Shown: positions 1 through 5,195, counted from the stretch's first letter. The stretch is DNA of 9,073 nucleotides from Verrucomicrobia bacterium UBA3750 (GCA_002371755.1 DFGM01000068.1:1-9073), one strand, 5' to 3'. Numbers and translations are program-made. Notes: generated from the letters alone by a model not told the origin.

Positions 1-266
1 AGTTCCTTGAAGCGCGGCATGATTGCGCGGGATGCGGTCATCGCCTCGCCCTTCTCGGAGAGGAGTGATGAAACCATGATCGCGCCCACAAGCGCGCCAC
101 ACGTTCCCTCCATCGTTCCCATGCCCGAACCGAAGCCGGAGCCGAGCCGCAGCAGTTCCTCTTCGCTCCTGCCGAGTTCAGAAGCAAAAGCGACAAGCAC
201 CGCCTGACAGCAGTTCATCTCTTTCTTTCGCCGTGCGGCGTAGTCCATGCGTTCATTGATTGTCAT
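1..266 (-). CDS. C_GCAxxG_C_C family protein (3' end off window)
   Basis: The first 88 residues of a small cysteine-rich protein read leftward off the window edge. Cysteines 19 and 20 lie in KKEMNCCQAVLVAF, followed by a glycine-rich stretch around residues 42-50 (GSGFGSGMG) and then GTCGALVGA (residues 54-62), the hallmark of the putative redox-active C_GCAxxG_C_C family. The later cysteines of the family should lie beyond the edge. The biochemical role of the family is unknown; it is thought to bind metal or undergo redox chemistry in the cytoplasm of anaerobes, and no signal peptide is seen here. The start at 266 is preceded by GGAGAGGAG eight bases upstream, and its ATG overlaps the TGA of the short ORF before it (ATGA). 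It is therefore probably translated by coupling in the operon that begins near 480. The family call is strong; the function is not known. Confidence 0.85.
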   Translation of the reverse strand, partial: MTINERMDYAARRKKEMNCCQAVLVAFASELGRSEEELLRLGSGFGSGMGTMEGTCGALVGAIMVSSLLSEKGEAMTASRAIMPRFKE

Positions 267-370
267 AGCGAATACTCCTCTCCGTCATCCGGCATCAGGA
301 CGCGCCCGGAAAGGCCGCGCCGTTCAAGCGCGGCGCGAAGCGTCGCATTGCGTATTTGTTTTACTTTCAT
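263..370 (-). pseudogene. 35-codon remnant of an MBL-fold metallo-hydrolase (internal deletion)
   Basis: A 35-residue ORF with a good ribosome binding site (AGAGGA about 7 bases before the ATG). Residues 1-11 (MKVKQIRNATL) match how many small metallo-beta-lactamase-fold hydrolases begin. The rest (ERRGLSGRVLMPDDGEEYSL, ending at the stop) resembles how the same proteins end. The catalytic HxHxDH core and everything between is absent, although intact members have well over 200 residues. The reading frame is kept across the apparent junction near codons 10-13. The stop overlaps the start of the C_GCAxxG gene (ATGA), and the start overlaps the stop of a still smaller ORF upstream. I infer an in-frame deletion that kept the translational coupling. 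The MBL match is from memory of the family; a genuine leader-like microprotein remains possible. Confidence 0.5.
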
Positions 371-438
371 TCTGGATCCTCTACAAGTTCAAAACGCTTC
401 ATCGTCTTTCCGTCGCGTTCGACGGTCTCGAAGAACAT
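367..438 (-). pseudogene. 23-codon ORF, possible C-terminal stub of a lost gene
   Basis: A short ORF reads MFFETVERDGKTM then KRFELVEDPE and stops in an ATGA overlap with the next ORF. The frame stays open upstream to a TAA near 484, close to the promoter, but there is no good ribosome binding site before the ATG at 438. Its charged composition and GC-rich codons look like real coding sequence, and the stop/start overlap is the arrangement expected of an operon gene. I do not recognise the family. The likeliest reading is the tail of a gene whose body has been deleted, but a chance open frame cannot be excluded at this length. Confidence 0.3.
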
Positions 439-480
439 CTTTGCCGGGCGCACACTACTAAATCGCAGCTGCAAGAAGGT

Positions 481-509
481 ATTTTACCATTTTTTCTTTT
501 CCCCGAGAA
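481..509 (-). promoter_or_regulatory. Extended -10 promoter of the C_GCAxxG operon
   Basis: Read on the minus strand, TGG-TAAAAT (hexamer at 486-481, TG at 489-488) forms an extended -10. A weak -35, TTCTCG at 509-504, lies 17 bases upstream. It points toward the short ORFs and the C_GCAxxG gene. The same ATGGTAWAATA core occurs in the divergent promoter at 640. Confidence 0.5.
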
Positions 510-526
510 GTAGGAGAGTTGCCGCT

Positions 527-599
527 TTCATGGTTTACGCATTTGAAAAAGATGCCGCACTCCACCCGTAGCGTCTTTTTCAAATGCGTAAACCATGAA
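527..599. repeat. 29-bp-arm inverted repeat between divergent promoters
   Basis: The left arm 527-555 and right arm 571-599 are reverse complements with a single T/G difference (position 553 against 573, a G.U pair in RNA). They are separated by a 15-base spacer at 556-570. The arms contain GGTTTACGCATTTG and an A5/T5 run. The repeat lies midway between two promoters that point away from it, so it cannot terminate either transcript. The stem ends are equidistant from both -10 boxes (41 bases each side). It could be a regulator site, a cruciform-forming element or the core of an inverted duplication. Confidence 0.9.
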
Positions 600-616
600 C
601 CGCTATGGCGATGCAC

Positions 617-645
617 TAGTCAAGCGGGGAACGATATGGTATAAT
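617..645 (+). promoter_or_regulatory. Extended -10 promoter of the acetyltransferase operon
   Basis: A perfect TATAAT at 640-645 is preceded by TG at 637-638 with a one-base gap, giving an extended -10. The -35 position (TAGTCA, 617-622) is poor, as is common when the -10 is extended. Transcription would start near 652, leaving a leader of about 120 bases before the ATG at 775. Confidence 0.65.
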
Positions 646-651
646 ATTTGT

Positions 652-774
652 GCACAATTGCTGAAGAGTTGAATGTTTAGGCGATTTGGGCTGTCTTAAG
701 CGCAGCAAAAACATCTCTTCAAGTGAAATGAAGTCTGGCAACAACCACAACTACTTTGAAAGGAGGCTCGAGAA
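652..774 (+). other. Structured 5' leader of the acetyltransferase gene
   Basis: The leader holds TGAAGAG (662-668) and ATGTTT (673-678), which pair with AAACAT (709-714) and CTCTTCA (715-721). This closes a bulged hairpin of about 13 base pairs around a 30-base loop. CTTCA at 717-721 can instead pair with TGAAG at 730-734 in a small downstream hairpin, so two mutually exclusive folds exist. No known riboswitch motif was recognised. AGGAGG at 761-766, eight bases before the ATG, is a consensus ribosome binding site and lies outside both hairpins. Confidence 0.35.
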
Positions 775-1368
775 ATGACAGAAAAGGACAAGATGCTCGC
801 CGGCATGATATACGATGCCAACTATGACGACGACCTCAACCGCGAGAGGATGAACGCAAAGACGCTCTGCCATGAGTTCAACGGCATTCCCCCTGCGGAG
901 ACGGACCGCCAGCGCAAAACACTGATGAAACTCCTCGGAAAGACGAGCGGCGGGAACTTCACTATTCTGCCGTCCTTCTGGTGCGACTACGGATACAACA
1001 TCGAAATCGGCGCAAACTTCTTCGCCAACCACAACACGGTAATCCTCGATGCCGCACGGGTGAAGTTCGGCGACAATGTGTTTATCGCGCCCAACTGCGG
1101 CTTCTACACGGCAGGCCACCCGATGGACGTCGAGCGGCGCAACAAGGGGCTGGAATACGCCTACCCGATAACTGTCGGCGACAATGTGTGGATCGGCGGC
1201 AACGTTACGGTCTGTCCGGGCGTGACAATCGGCAGCAATTGTGTAATCGGCGCAGGTGCAGTCGTCACCCGTGACATCCCAGACAACTCGCTCGCGGTCG
1301 GAGTCCCCGCGAAGGTGGTAAGGAAGATTGGGAACACCCCGCAGGAAAGCCGGGAGGAGATTTCATGA
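775..1368 (+). CDS. Sugar O-acetyltransferase (LacA/Maa/NodL type)
   Basis: A 197-residue left-handed beta-helix acetyltransferase, close to the usual length of galactoside and maltose O-acetyltransferases. Residues 5-57 form the helical Maa-type N-terminal cap (MLAGMIYDANYDDDLNRER). Hexapeptide repeats follow from about residue 72 to 180, with typical turns such as NIEIGANFF, VKFGDNVFIAP and ITVGDNVWIGG. His115 in YTAGHPMD is the expected catalytic histidine, and the insertion RNKGLEYAYPI follows it as in LacA. The reaction is transfer of acetyl from acetyl-CoA to a hydroxyl of a sugar or sugar-like acceptor in the cytosol; the acceptor cannot be told. The start is fixed by AGGAGG eight bases upstream. 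The stop TGA overlaps an ATG (ATGA), with a strong GGAGG just before it, pointing to a coupled gene that is no longer intact. An acyltransferase-3 gene follows 66 bases on. Confidence 0.92.
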   Translation: MTEKDKMLAGMIYDANYDDDLNRERMNAKTLCHEFNGIPPAETDRQRKTLMKLLGKTSGGNFTILPSFWCDYGYNIEIGANFFANHNTVILDAARVKFGDNVFIAPNCGFYTAGHPMDVERRNKGLEYAYPITVGDNVWIGGNVTVCPGVTIGSNCVIGAGAVVTRDIPDNSLAVGVPAKVVRKIGNTPQESREEIS

Positions 1369-1438
1369 CAGTCGCAAACGGGAGTACGACCTGACGCAAT
1401 GGCCTATGAAAGCCAATCGGAAAGGAAAAATCACATGA
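1365..1438 (+). pseudogene. Coupled start and gene tail, remnant of a lost gene
   Basis: Two fragments occupy the gap between the two transferases. A strong ribosome site (GGAGG at 1353-1357) sits seven bases before an ATG at 1365 that overlaps the acetyltransferase stop, but this frame ends after nine codons (TGA 1392-1394). In another frame, 1367-1438 stays open and ends EYDLTQWPMKANRKGKIT with its TGA overlapping the ATG of the next gene. A well-initiated start in one frame and a charged, protein-like tail in another suggest that the body of a coupled gene was removed. I do not recognise the lost family. The alternative is ordinary intergenic sequence with fortuitous overlaps. Confidence 0.3.
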
Positions 1439-2583
1439 GCGAACTTCCAACAAGCAAGTCGGATGCCGGTCTCATTTGTCGCCAGGCGGAACGGATAGTC
1501 TTTTTGGACTGGATGCGGGTCGCCGCCTGCTTCATGGTGATGGCCATACACTCCGCCGAGCCATACTACCTCGGCGGCGCCGCGCCGGATGTCACGCACA
1601 TCGCAAGCAAATGGGATATGCTGTGGATTACGGTGACGGAGTGCATCTGCCGATGCTGCGTGCCGCTCTTCGCGATGGCATCTTCCTATCTGCTCTTTCC
1701 GCTGACAAAGCCGACGGGCGTGTTTTTCCGCCGGAGGCTCGCGCGCATCGCAGTCCCCTTCTCCGTCTGGGCGGCGGCATATGTCGCGGCGTTTGGCGGT
1801 GAAGGCTCGTGGGGAAGGCTGCTCTTCAATTTTCCGGACGAAGGCGGGCATCTATGGTTCGTCCCGATGCTGGCAGGGCTCTACCTGCTGATGCCTCTTC
1901 TTTCGCCCTGGGCGGAGAAAGTCGGGGCGCGCGAACTGAAAGGATGGATTGCCCTCTGGCTTTCCACCACGCTGTTCCCGTTTTTGCGTCAGGTCTGGGG
2001 ATTCTTCTTTGGCGAACCACCCTTCGGCTCGATACCGTACTTGTTCGGCGAGTGCCCGTGGAACCATTTCGGAGCCTTCCATTACGTGAGCGGTTTCATC
2101 GGATACATGCTGCTGGGGCTTTGGTTCCGGCGATTTGCTCCGCAGCGCGGCTGGGGCGATACGCTGAAGGTCGCTACGATATTATGGCTCTGCGGCGCGG
2201 CAATCATGGGCGTGCCGTTCTTCCGCTTCCCCGGCGCATATCCGTTCAACGCGCCTTACGGGGACGCCGTTGTGATGGAAACGAGCATCGAATACTGCTC
2301 GTTTGGCGTCGCCCTCACGACATTGGCGGCATTCATGATCTTCAGAAAACTGGACTTTGGCGGATGGCTTTACCAAAAAATCGTCCGTCCGGTTTCAGAA
2401 GCGTCTTACGGCATGTACCTCATGCACATGTTCATCCTGACCCCTGCGTCGTTGGCACTGTGCCCGCTGCTTCCCACTCCGCTTGCGATATTCGCCACGG
2501 CTGCGGCGACATTCGCCTGCTCGGCTGTCGCGGCGATTCTGCTGCGCCGCATTCCGCTTGTCGGCAAGTGGATCTGCGGGTAA
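1435..2583 (+). CDS. Acyltransferase family 3 integral membrane protein
   Basis: A 382-residue polytopic membrane protein of the acyltransferase-3 family (OatA, NodX and WecH relatives), which acylates sugars or cell-envelope glycans across the inner membrane. The N-terminal signature IVFLDWMRVAACFMVMAIHS (residues 21-40) contains the conserved Arg28 and His39. Roughly ten hydrophobic segments follow. Near the C-terminus EASYGMYLMHMFIL (residues 322-335) is the other family landmark. The start at 1435 is chosen because AAAGGA lies eight bases upstream; an in-frame ATG at 1399 would add 12 polar residues but has only a poor site. It probably shares the promoter at 640 with the O-acetyltransferase, so both may modify the same glycan, which is inference. 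The gene ends facing a convergent flavodoxin gene. Confidence 0.9.
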   Translation: MSELPTSKSDAGLICRQAERIVFLDWMRVAACFMVMAIHSAEPYYLGGAAPDVTHIASKWDMLWITVTECICRCCVPLFAMASSYLLFPLTKPTGVFFRRRLARIAVPFSVWAAAYVAAFGGEGSWGRLLFNFPDEGGHLWFVPMLAGLYLLMPLLSPWAEKVGARELKGWIALWLSTTLFPFLRQVWGFFFGEPPFGSIPYLFGECPWNHFGAFHYVSGFIGYMLLGLWFRRFAPQRGWGDTLKVATILWLCGAAIMGVPFFRFPGAYPFNAPYGDAVVMETSIEYCSFGVALTTLAAFMIFRKLDFGGWLYQKIVRPVSEASYGMYLMHMFILTPASLALCPLLPTPLAIFATAAATFACSAVAAILLRRIPLVGKWICG

Positions 2584-2592
2584 AGTCAGAAA

Positions 2593-2627
2593 GGCGGAAT
2601 CGCCGAAGGCTTCTTGCGATATTCGCA
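2593..2627. other. Two small hairpins between convergent genes
   Basis: The 49-base gap between the convergent stops contains GGCGGAATCGCC (2593-2604) and TGCGATATTCGCA (2615-2627), both able to fold into short stems of 4-5 base pairs. On the minus strand the first is followed by TTTCT, so it may be a weak terminator for the flavodoxin gene. Neither is convincing as a strong intrinsic terminator. Confidence 0.25.
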
Positions 2628-2632
2628 GGATT

Positions 2633-3262
2633 TCAGAGGACGCGGTTCAGCCACTCGACGACTGCGTCTTCGCTGGAGTGTGCGGTAACGCCCATGCCGA
2701 GGCGACGCTCGATCTGGTTCGAGCCGCGGATTGTCAACCCATCCAGGACCTTTGCATTGGGGCATGCCTTGCGCACGTCGTCGAAGAACTTCCCGGCCCC
2801 GCCGCCGCCGTGGGTGCAGAAAGGCGCTACTATCTTCCCCTCGAGCGCAGTTGAGTCGAAGAACGTATAGAGCGGCTGCGCGTAGGTGCCGTACCAGATT
2901 GGCGAGCCGAGAAACACGATGTCGTATCCGTCAAGCGAAGGCACGGGCTTGATCGGCGGATGCGTCCCCGCGTCGTGATGCTTCTTCACGGCGCGTAGCG
3001 TCTCTCCGTACGGCTCGGGATATGACTCCACCATTTCGACCGGCACGAGGTCTCCGCCGACATGCTTCTGTATCCACTTTGCGACGAGCGCGGTGTTCTG
3101 CACCTGAGACTGCGAGTAGTACACAATTGCAATGCGCCCGGATGGCTTTGCCGTCAGCGCGACTGTCGCCTCGGTCGAGTGCTTGCCGGAGAGACGGCAT
3201 CCGGCGATGGCGCACAGCGCGACCAAAGCAAGGATCGCGAGGAGTATTAGCGTCGTTTTCAT
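2633..3262 (-). CDS. Flavodoxin-family lipoprotein
   Basis: A 209-residue protein with an N-terminal lipoprotein signal (MKTTLILLAILALVALCAIA, then Gly21-Cys22) and a flavodoxin-like domain from about residue 42. RIAIVYYSQSQVQNTALVA (43-61) is the FMN phosphate-binding loop region. GSPIWYGTYAQPL (119-131) and FCTHGGGGAGKFFDDV (148-163) are the isoalloxazine-binding loops typical of Flavodoxin_4 proteins. It is predicted to carry FMN as an electron carrier or reductase, anchored outside the cytoplasm by a lipid on Cys22. A signal peptide on a flavodoxin is uncommon but seen in gut anaerobes. The start at 3262 is preferred because AAGGAG lies seven to eight bases upstream; an ATG 13 codons earlier has no such site and would bury the signal peptide. 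It has its own consensus promoter at 3332-3360. Confidence 0.88.
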   Translation of the reverse strand: MKTTLILLAILALVALCAIAGCRLSGKHSTEATVALTAKPSGRIAIVYYSQSQVQNTALVAKWIQKHVGGDLVPVEMVESYPEPYGETLRAVKKHHDAGTHPPIKPVPSLDGYDIVFLGSPIWYGTYAQPLYTFFDSTALEGKIVAPFCTHGGGGAGKFFDDVRKACPNAKVLDGLTIRGSNQIERRLGMGVTAHSSEDAVVEWLNRVL

Positions 3263-3301
3263 GGTATTTCTCCTTGTTGATTCAAATAAACGATGATGCA
3301 T

Positions 3302-3328
3302 GCCGCTTCCGGCAATTGCAGAAGCGGC
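3302..3328. repeat. Hairpin at the start of the flavodoxin leader
   Basis: GCCGCTTC (3302-3309) and GAAGCGGC (3321-3328) are perfect 8-bp inverted arms around an 11-base loop. The expected transcription start, about seven bases below the -10, falls at the outer edge of this stem. The transcript would begin with a hairpin that could stabilise it, or the palindrome could be an operator. No protein partner is apparent. Confidence 0.5.
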
Positions 3329-3331
3329 GTA

Positions 3332-3360
3332 ATTATACTACAATGCCCGCCCAAAAGCAA
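3332..3360 (-). promoter_or_regulatory. Consensus sigma-70 promoter of the flavodoxin lipoprotein
   Basis: On the minus strand TTGCTT (3360-3355) and a perfect TATAAT (3337-3332) are separated by exactly 17 bases. It lies about 70 bases upstream of the start codon at 3262. Confidence 0.8.
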
Positions 3361-3392
3361 GTGGGCACAATAAAGCATCATACTATCCTTTT

Positions 3393-3413
3393 GGAAAGCG
3401 CGCCCGCGCTTCC
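3393..3413. other. GC-rich hairpin after the sigma operon
   Basis: GGAAAGCGCG and CGCGCTTCC form a stem with one bulged A, about 20 bases past the stop of the 42-residue ORF on the minus strand. No U-run follows it in that direction, so it is at best a pause or weak terminator. Transcription could continue into the flavodoxin gene, which is on the same strand. Confidence 0.35.
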
Positions 3414-3431
3414 GCCTACAGGCAGCGCCTC

Positions 3432-3560
3432 TTAACTTTCCTGCGCCGCATTCTTCTTTCCGGTATCATCCGATTTGCCGTCGGCCATTTTGCCGAAGAC
3501 AAACATGAGCACTACCATTGCGACTGAAACGCCAACTACAATAACTATCTTTACGGCCAT
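3432..3560 (-). CDS. 42-residue single-span membrane protein
   Basis: A microprotein with one hydrophobic segment (residues 2-22, VKIVIVVGVSVAMVVLMFVF) and a charged tail (GKMADGKSDDTGKKNAAQES). The ATG at 3560 shares its A with the TAA of the preceding gene (TAATG), and GGAAGAAG lies just upstream, so it is almost certainly translated by coupling. An upstream in-frame ATG at 3644 would overlap the preceding gene deeply and is rejected. No family is recognised. As the third gene of a sigma factor operon, it may assist or tether the membrane anti-sigma candidate; that is inference from position only. Confidence 0.65.
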   Translation of the reverse strand: MAVKIVIVVGVSVAMVVLMFVFGKMADGKSDDTGKKNAAQES

Positions 3561-3904
3561 TATTCTTCTTCCTTTCTCTTGCCGGTTCTTCCGCGGCGGA
3601 AACACTCGCGGAACATGCTGAGCAATGCCCAGCTGGTGACGCACTCTCTCTTTGTGCCATCGGTTGCCTCAACAATGGCGGTTTTTCTCTCTGCCGATTG
3701 CGTCGTGCGCCCGGCAATGCCGACAGCAAGCAGGGCTGCAACCACTGACAGCGTGGCGATCGCAGACACTTTCAGCCGGAACATCCGCCGTGAGCGGCGG
3801 ACGGAGAGACAAAGTCTAGCGGAAAACTCTTTTGGCAAGGATTTTCCCGCCACATAATCTCTGGCCCATTCGGTCAGAGCGCGGTCGATGTTCTCTTCTG
3901 TCAT
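3560..3904 (-). CDS. Candidate single-span membrane anti-sigma factor
   Basis: A 114-residue protein: an N-terminal helical region (residues 1-35, MTEENIDRALTEWARDYVAG), a basic stretch (RRSRRMFRLK, 36-45), one transmembrane segment (about 47-65) and a short C-terminal part of about 50 residues. Basic residues before the span favour a cytoplasmic N-terminus. The gene follows the sigma factor with an ATGA overlap and a strong AAAGGAGGAG site, the standard arrangement for ECF sigma/anti-sigma pairs. No zinc-binding HxxxCxxC motif is seen and the N-terminal region is shorter than a classical anti-sigma domain. The call therefore rests on context and topology. The extracytoplasmic tail contains Cys88 and Cys101 and ends in a basic-acidic run. 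Confidence 0.6.
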   Translation of the reverse strand: MTEENIDRALTEWARDYVAGKSLPKEFSARLCLSVRRSRRMFRLKVSAIATLSVVAALLAVGIAGRTTQSAERKTAIVEATDGTKRECVTSWALLSMFRECFRRGRTGKRKEEE

Positions 3905-4437
3905 AACTCCTCCTTTTTATGTCTGGGCAATAACATGGCAAGTGCTTCGCGCGCGTTGTGCAGACGCGATTTGACTGTTCCGGCAGGGATATCCAGCATA
4001 GCGGAAATTTCCTCGACGGTCTTATCGGCGAAATAGCGCAGCACGACCACCTCTCGGAGCGGTGGCGATAGTGCACGAACGGCTTTCGCGACCTCATCGT
4101 CGGCATTCGTTGTTTCCATCGTTGTTTCAGCGACCCGCTCCGGCAGATCTTCCGCCGCACCCATGGGCACCTCATCGACGCGGCGGCGGCGATGGTTCAT
4201 GCGGTGGAAGTTGAGCATGATTGCGTACAGCCATGTGAAGAAGTTCCGTTTTGGCTCAAAGAGCCGTATCTTCTTTACCGCCTGGTCAAACGTGCGAAAA
4301 ACCAACTCCTCGGCGTCTTGGGCGTTGGCGCAAAGCAAGAATGCGGCCGCATAAAGGCGGTTGCCGTATTCGGCGACCAACCTTTCCGCGCCGTATTCCT
4401 TGTCTTTCCGTATCTCTTGCCAGACTTCCATCATCAT
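3901..4437 (-). CDS. ECF-type RNA polymerase sigma factor (sigma-70 family)
   Basis: A 178-residue two-domain sigma factor. Region 2 spans roughly residues 15-85 and includes the DAEELVFRTFDQAVKK helix and FFTWLYAIMLNFHRMNHRRR, which binds core polymerase and the -10 element. An acidic linker follows (90-115). Region 4 (about 116-172) has the helix-turn-helix TVEEISAMLDIPAGTVKSR, which reads the -35 element. Length and the lack of regions 1 and 3 fit the extracytoplasmic function class. Three ATG codons in a row open the gene and none has a clear ribosome site, so initiation may be weak or leaderless; the first is annotated. The stop overlaps the start of the membrane protein that probably restrains it. 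The regulated genes cannot be told from the sequence. Confidence 0.93.
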   Translation of the reverse strand: MMMEVWQEIRKDKEYGAERLVAEYGNRLYAAAFLLCANAQDAEELVFRTFDQAVKKIRLFEPKRNFFTWLYAIMLNFHRMNHRRRRVDEVPMGAAEDLPERVAETTMETTNADDEVAKAVRALSPPLREVVVLRYFADKTVEEISAMLDIPAGTVKSRLHNAREALAMLLPRHKKEEL

Positions 4438-4472
4438 TGGAGCCGTCGTTTTGTCACGTCACAACGGCGTCC

Positions 4473-4502
4473 TATAAAGTAATATGCGCATCACCGGACA
4501 AA
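4473..4502 (-). promoter_or_regulatory. Possible promoter of the sigma factor operon
   Basis: On the minus strand TTGTCC (4502-4497) and TTTATA (4478-4473) are 17 bases apart and about 36 bases before the start codon. The -10 is a poor match. A separate motif, TGTGACGTGACA (4464-4453), is a near-palindrome close to the start and could belong to a self-recognised ECF promoter or an operator. Both are weak calls. Confidence 0.3.
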
Positions 4503-4524
4503 AGGTTCACTGAATTTGGAGGAA

Positions 4525-4574
4525 AATAGGATGTCCGGCCGCGCGGATCTCGCCGCGCAACCGGACATCCTATT
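4525..4574 (-). terminator. Intrinsic terminator after the NAD(P)H oxidoreductase
   Basis: Perfect 14-base arms AATAGGATGTCCGG (4525-4538) and CCGGACATCCTATT (4561-4574) enclose a second GC stem, GCGCGG (4541-4546) with CCGCGC (4553-4558), on a six-base loop. Read on the minus strand, the stem ends in TTTT and starts 18 bases after the oxidoreductase stop. An outer pair, AAAGTAATA (4476-4484) and TATTACTTT (4571-4579), and a third CCGGACA (4494-4500) allow alternative folds reaching toward the sigma promoter. Confidence 0.75.
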
Positions 4575-4592
4575 ACTTTGACGAATATATTC

Positions 4593-5147
4593 CTACGCAA
4601 TAGACAAGCCAAGTTTGCGGGCCTGGTCGATTTCCGGCTTGCCGTTGATATCGCCGATGCGGAGATTGCCGCCGGCGATGATGCATCCGAGGCTTTCCCA
4701 TCCGAGAAAACCGTTCAGCGCGTTGTAATAGTCCACCACAGGCTTGTCGTTTGCCGCGCCAGAGCCTTCCGCTGCCATAAGCAGCACCGTCTTCTTGTGC
4801 GGCGTCGCCCAGTTCGGATCGGATTCAGTTACGGCGAAGAGACGGTCAAGGGCGCATTTCAGCTGTCCCGTGACGCCCCAGTAGTACATGGGCGATGCGA
4901 ACACCACTACGTCCGCCTTGCGGTACGCAGCGTATATCTTGTCCATGTCATCCTTCTGGGCGCATGGGGATTCAGGGTTCTTGCCGCCGCAGAGACACCC
5001 CTTGCATCCGTGGATGTTCATGCGGTCGAGGTCGAAACGCACGACATAGTTGCCAGACGCTTCCGCGCCTTCGGTGAATGCGGCTACGAGCGCCGCCGTG
5101 TTGCCTTTCGGACGCGGCCCGCCGTTCAGAACGAGAATTTGCTTCAT
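4593..5147 (-). CDS. FMN-dependent NAD(P)H oxidoreductase (flavodoxin fold)
   Basis: A 184-residue cytoplasmic flavoprotein of the NADPH-dependent FMN reductase group. The start MKQILVLNGGPRPKGNTAAL holds the FMN phosphate loop (GPRPKGNT, residues 10-17). FASPMYYWGVTGQLKCALDR (about 88-107) is the second flavin loop and dimer helix. The expected role is two-electron transfer from NAD(P)H to quinones, flavins or other acceptors. Cysteines 48, 51, 53 and 62 (GCKGCLCGG and PCAQKDDM) sit where some relatives, the iron-sulfur flavoproteins, bind a cluster, but the spacing CX2CXCX8C is not the standard Isf motif. AAAGGA before the ATG is a good ribosome site. The gene is monocistronic, with its own promoter at 5166-5195 and terminator at 4525-4574. 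Confidence 0.9.
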   Translation of the reverse strand: MKQILVLNGGPRPKGNTAALVAAFTEGAEASGNYVVRFDLDRMNIHGCKGCLCGGKNPESPCAQKDDMDKIYAAYRKADVVVFASPMYYWGVTGQLKCALDRLFAVTESDPNWATPHKKTVLLMAAEGSGAANDKPVVDYYNALNGFLGWESLGCIIAGGNLRIGDINGKPEIDQARKLGLSIA

Positions 5148-5165
5148 GGTCTTTTCCTTTGTTGT

Positions 5166-5195
5166 TTTATATCATTGATAAGTTTCTGTCGACAA
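5166..5195 (-). promoter_or_regulatory. Promoter of the NAD(P)H oxidoreductase
   Basis: On the minus strand TTGTCG (5195-5190) and TATAAA (5171-5166) are separated by 18 bases and lie about 20 bases before the start codon, so the leader would be very short. The -35 falls inside the tail of the upstream ATPase remnant. Confidence 0.6.

Noticed and set aside
556..570. Invertible promoter segment between the repeat arms
   Set aside because: The spacer is only 15 bases and contains no promoter element; both promoters lie outside the arms.
527..599. Inverted repeat as a bidirectional terminator
   Set aside because: No gene ends beside it and both neighbouring promoters point away from it; no U-run follows the stem on either strand.
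1809..2870. Long plus-strand open frame of 353 codons overlapping the acyltransferase and the flavodoxin gene
   Set aside because: Arg/Ala/His-rich translation with no family features; it overlaps two well-supported genes on both strands and is a by-product of GC-rich codon positions.
3432..3560. The 42-residue membrane protein as a type I toxin
   Set aside because: It is the coupled third gene of a sigma operon and no antisense RNA promoter was seen; size and hydrophobicity alone are not enough.
3560..3644. Earlier start at 3644 for the small membrane protein
   Set aside because: It would overlap the anti-sigma candidate by 28 codons with no better ribosome site; the hydrophobic segment begins right after the coupled ATG at 3560.
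4593..5147. Iron-sulfur flavoprotein (Isf) assignment for the oxidoreductase
   Set aside because: The cysteines are spaced CX2CXCX8C rather than the compact Isf pattern, so a cluster is not supported.
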